In this document: positions 63,298 to 64,000 of the stretch, piece after piece | Numbering within the stretch: the first letter of the stretch is position 1 | How the letters are laid out: every line of letters starts with the position of its first letter | Assembly: GCA_030603805.1 (NCBI GenBank) | Contig: JAUVXD010000003.1 | Coordinates: forward strand, 62,001-126,000 | Origin: Acholeplasmataceae bacterium | Lineage (GTDB): Bacteria; Bacillota_I; Bacilli_A; Acholeplasmatales; Acholeplasmataceae | Direction of reading: 5' to 3' | DNA length: 64,000 nucleotides | Position numbers and translations under genes: made by a program | Notes under the pieces: generated by a model | The model's database searches: none | Told to the model about the DNA's origin: nothing | What the model saw: the letters and a program-made list of their open reading frames with translations, nothing else

Positions 63298-64000
63298 GTG
63301 AATAAATTAGGAATTTGTTTATCTGGTGGAGGCGCAAGAGGAGCATATCAAATCGGTGCGCTAAAAGCGCTTGAAGAACTGGGCATTTTACAAAAAGCGA
63401 GTGCGTTTTCTGGAGCTTCGATTGGAGCGGTTAATGTTACTTTTGCAGCCATTGGTTCACTTGATTTAGCAATGGATATTTGGTTCAACGTTCCAGAAGC
63501 GCCACTGGGAGAAAAAACTGCAATTATAAAGACCATCAAGAACGAGAGATTAAGATTAATTGATAATGGTTTGTTATCAATTAATAAGTTGAATGAGTAT
63601 TTAAATGAGTATTTGAATTTTGAACTATTGACAAATAAAGATATCTATATTGCAGTCTCTGAAACCGGTGATACTGATAAAGGATTTACTGACTTGTTGA
63701 AGTCTACCATTAAGCATTACGTTCATAGAGAATCACAAGTATCGTATGTACCACTTAAAGAGCTAGATAAAAATATGCAAATCAATACGCTTGTTGCCTC
63801 GTGCTCAATACCCATAGTGTTTCCACCTGTTATCACTAACAATAAAAAATATAGGGATGGAGGGTATTTCGATAACACCCCAGTTCAACCACTAATTGAT
63901 ATCGGTTGTGATGAAATCATCTGTGTCACTGTTTCAGCATTATCCTCATTGCGATCGAAAAAAAAGAAGTATAAGAATGTTAGAATACATGATATACGAT
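63298..64000 (+). CDS. Patatin-like phospholipase (3' truncated by window)
   Basis: At least 234 aa, running off the end. Oxyanion-hole GGGARGAYQIG (residues 10-20), nucleophile elbow GASIGAV (Ser about 41) and Asp in YRDGGYFDNTP (about 183) form the complete patatin dyad. A lipid acyl hydrolase. GTG 63298 has AAAGGA 7 bases upstream; no ATG is available in frame. 187 noncoding bases separate it from the TetR gene, with no clear terminator. Confidence 0.88.
   Translation, partial: MNKLGICLSGGGARGAYQIGALKALEELGILQKASAFSGASIGAVNVTFAAIGSLDLAMDIWFNVPEAPLGEKTAIIKTIKNERLRLIDNGLLSINKLNEYLNEYLNFELLTNKDIYIAVSETGDTDKGFTDLLKSTIKHYVHRESQVSYVPLKELDKNMQINTLVASCSIPIVFPPVITNNKKYRDGGYFDNTPVQPLIDIGCDEIICVTVSALSSLRSKKKKYKNVRIHDIR

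Noticed and set aside
1-64000. Mycoplasma genetic code (TGA read as Trp)
   Set aside because: Many genes end at TGA at the family-expected length and coding frames use TGG for Trp.
1-64000. CRISPR arrays, insertion sequences, tRNA and rRNA genes
   Set aside because: None seen: no regularly spaced repeats, transposase-like proteins, cloverleaf-like sequences with CCA context or rRNA-like stretches. A covariance-model scan would be needed to exclude small RNAs.

Overview
The window is AT-rich, gene-dense bacterial DNA with short intergenic gaps and many ATGA or TAATG gene overlaps. TGA is used as a normal stop (for example at 3139-3141, 43355 and 51544-51546), so this is not a Mycoplasma-code genome. 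Gene content (Mrp/Mbh-type antiporter, NfnAB, CotH-like and InlB-repeat surface proteins, phytoene-desaturase-like protein, amino-acid fermentation) suggests a low-GC Bacillota or basal Mollicutes-type anaerobe such as an Acholeplasma/Izemoplasma relative. That placement is inference; no rRNA or tRNA gene was seen.

Layout. 1-3141: end of a NuoL/MrpD-type subunit, then electron-bifurcating nfnAB. 3134-14069: housekeeping and transport genes (phospholipid synthase, MATE exporter, polar amino-acid ABC transporter with an ADP-ribosylglycohydrolase-like protein, InlB-repeat lipoprotein, thioesterase/GH4/acyltransferase operon, threonylcarbamoyl-AMP synthase). 14117-18359 (minus): a seven-gene Mrp antiporter module in the gene order of archaeal Mbh, with no large MrpA subunit. 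18536-25251: CotH-like surface kinase, CASTOR/POLLUX-like channel, UbiB-like kinase, CrtI-like desaturase. 25345-29278: glutathione peroxidase, OhrR-type regulator, ribD, ribBA with a degenerate RibB half, HAD phosphatase.

29444-45327 is the metabolic core. A five-gene dye-linked proline-dehydrogenase-type complex plus P5C dehydrogenase would turn proline into glutamate. A nine-gene minus-strand operon (glmS, mutL, glmE, mal, citD, citE, citF, citC, citXG) and a divergent two-subunit class I hydratase would take glutamate through 3-methylaspartate, mesaconate and citramalate to acetate and pyruvate. tdh-kbl (47214-49433) degrades threonine to glycine and acetyl-CoA. All three loci carry a near-identical cre-like box (TGTAAGCG core) at their promoters, suggesting one catabolite-control circuit. 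NfnAB and the Mrp module could handle the resulting redox and ion balance (inference).

49519-55279 is the strongest candidate for an undescribed system. It holds a protein with a metal-less ODP/beta-lactamase fold, a degenerate GGDEF and a receiver domain whose phospho-Asp is Glu. Overlapping it is a HEAT-repeat/processive GT2 fusion, followed by a PAS-GGDEF diguanylate cyclase: apparently a c-di-GMP-linked polysaccharide synthase operon. 55326-57928: a zinc-ribbon acyltransferase and an RlmCD-type methyltransferase. 58297-63110: a compact ABC-ABC-permease-HAD-DegV-TetR operon, possibly acquired, then a patatin-like lipase cut by the window end.
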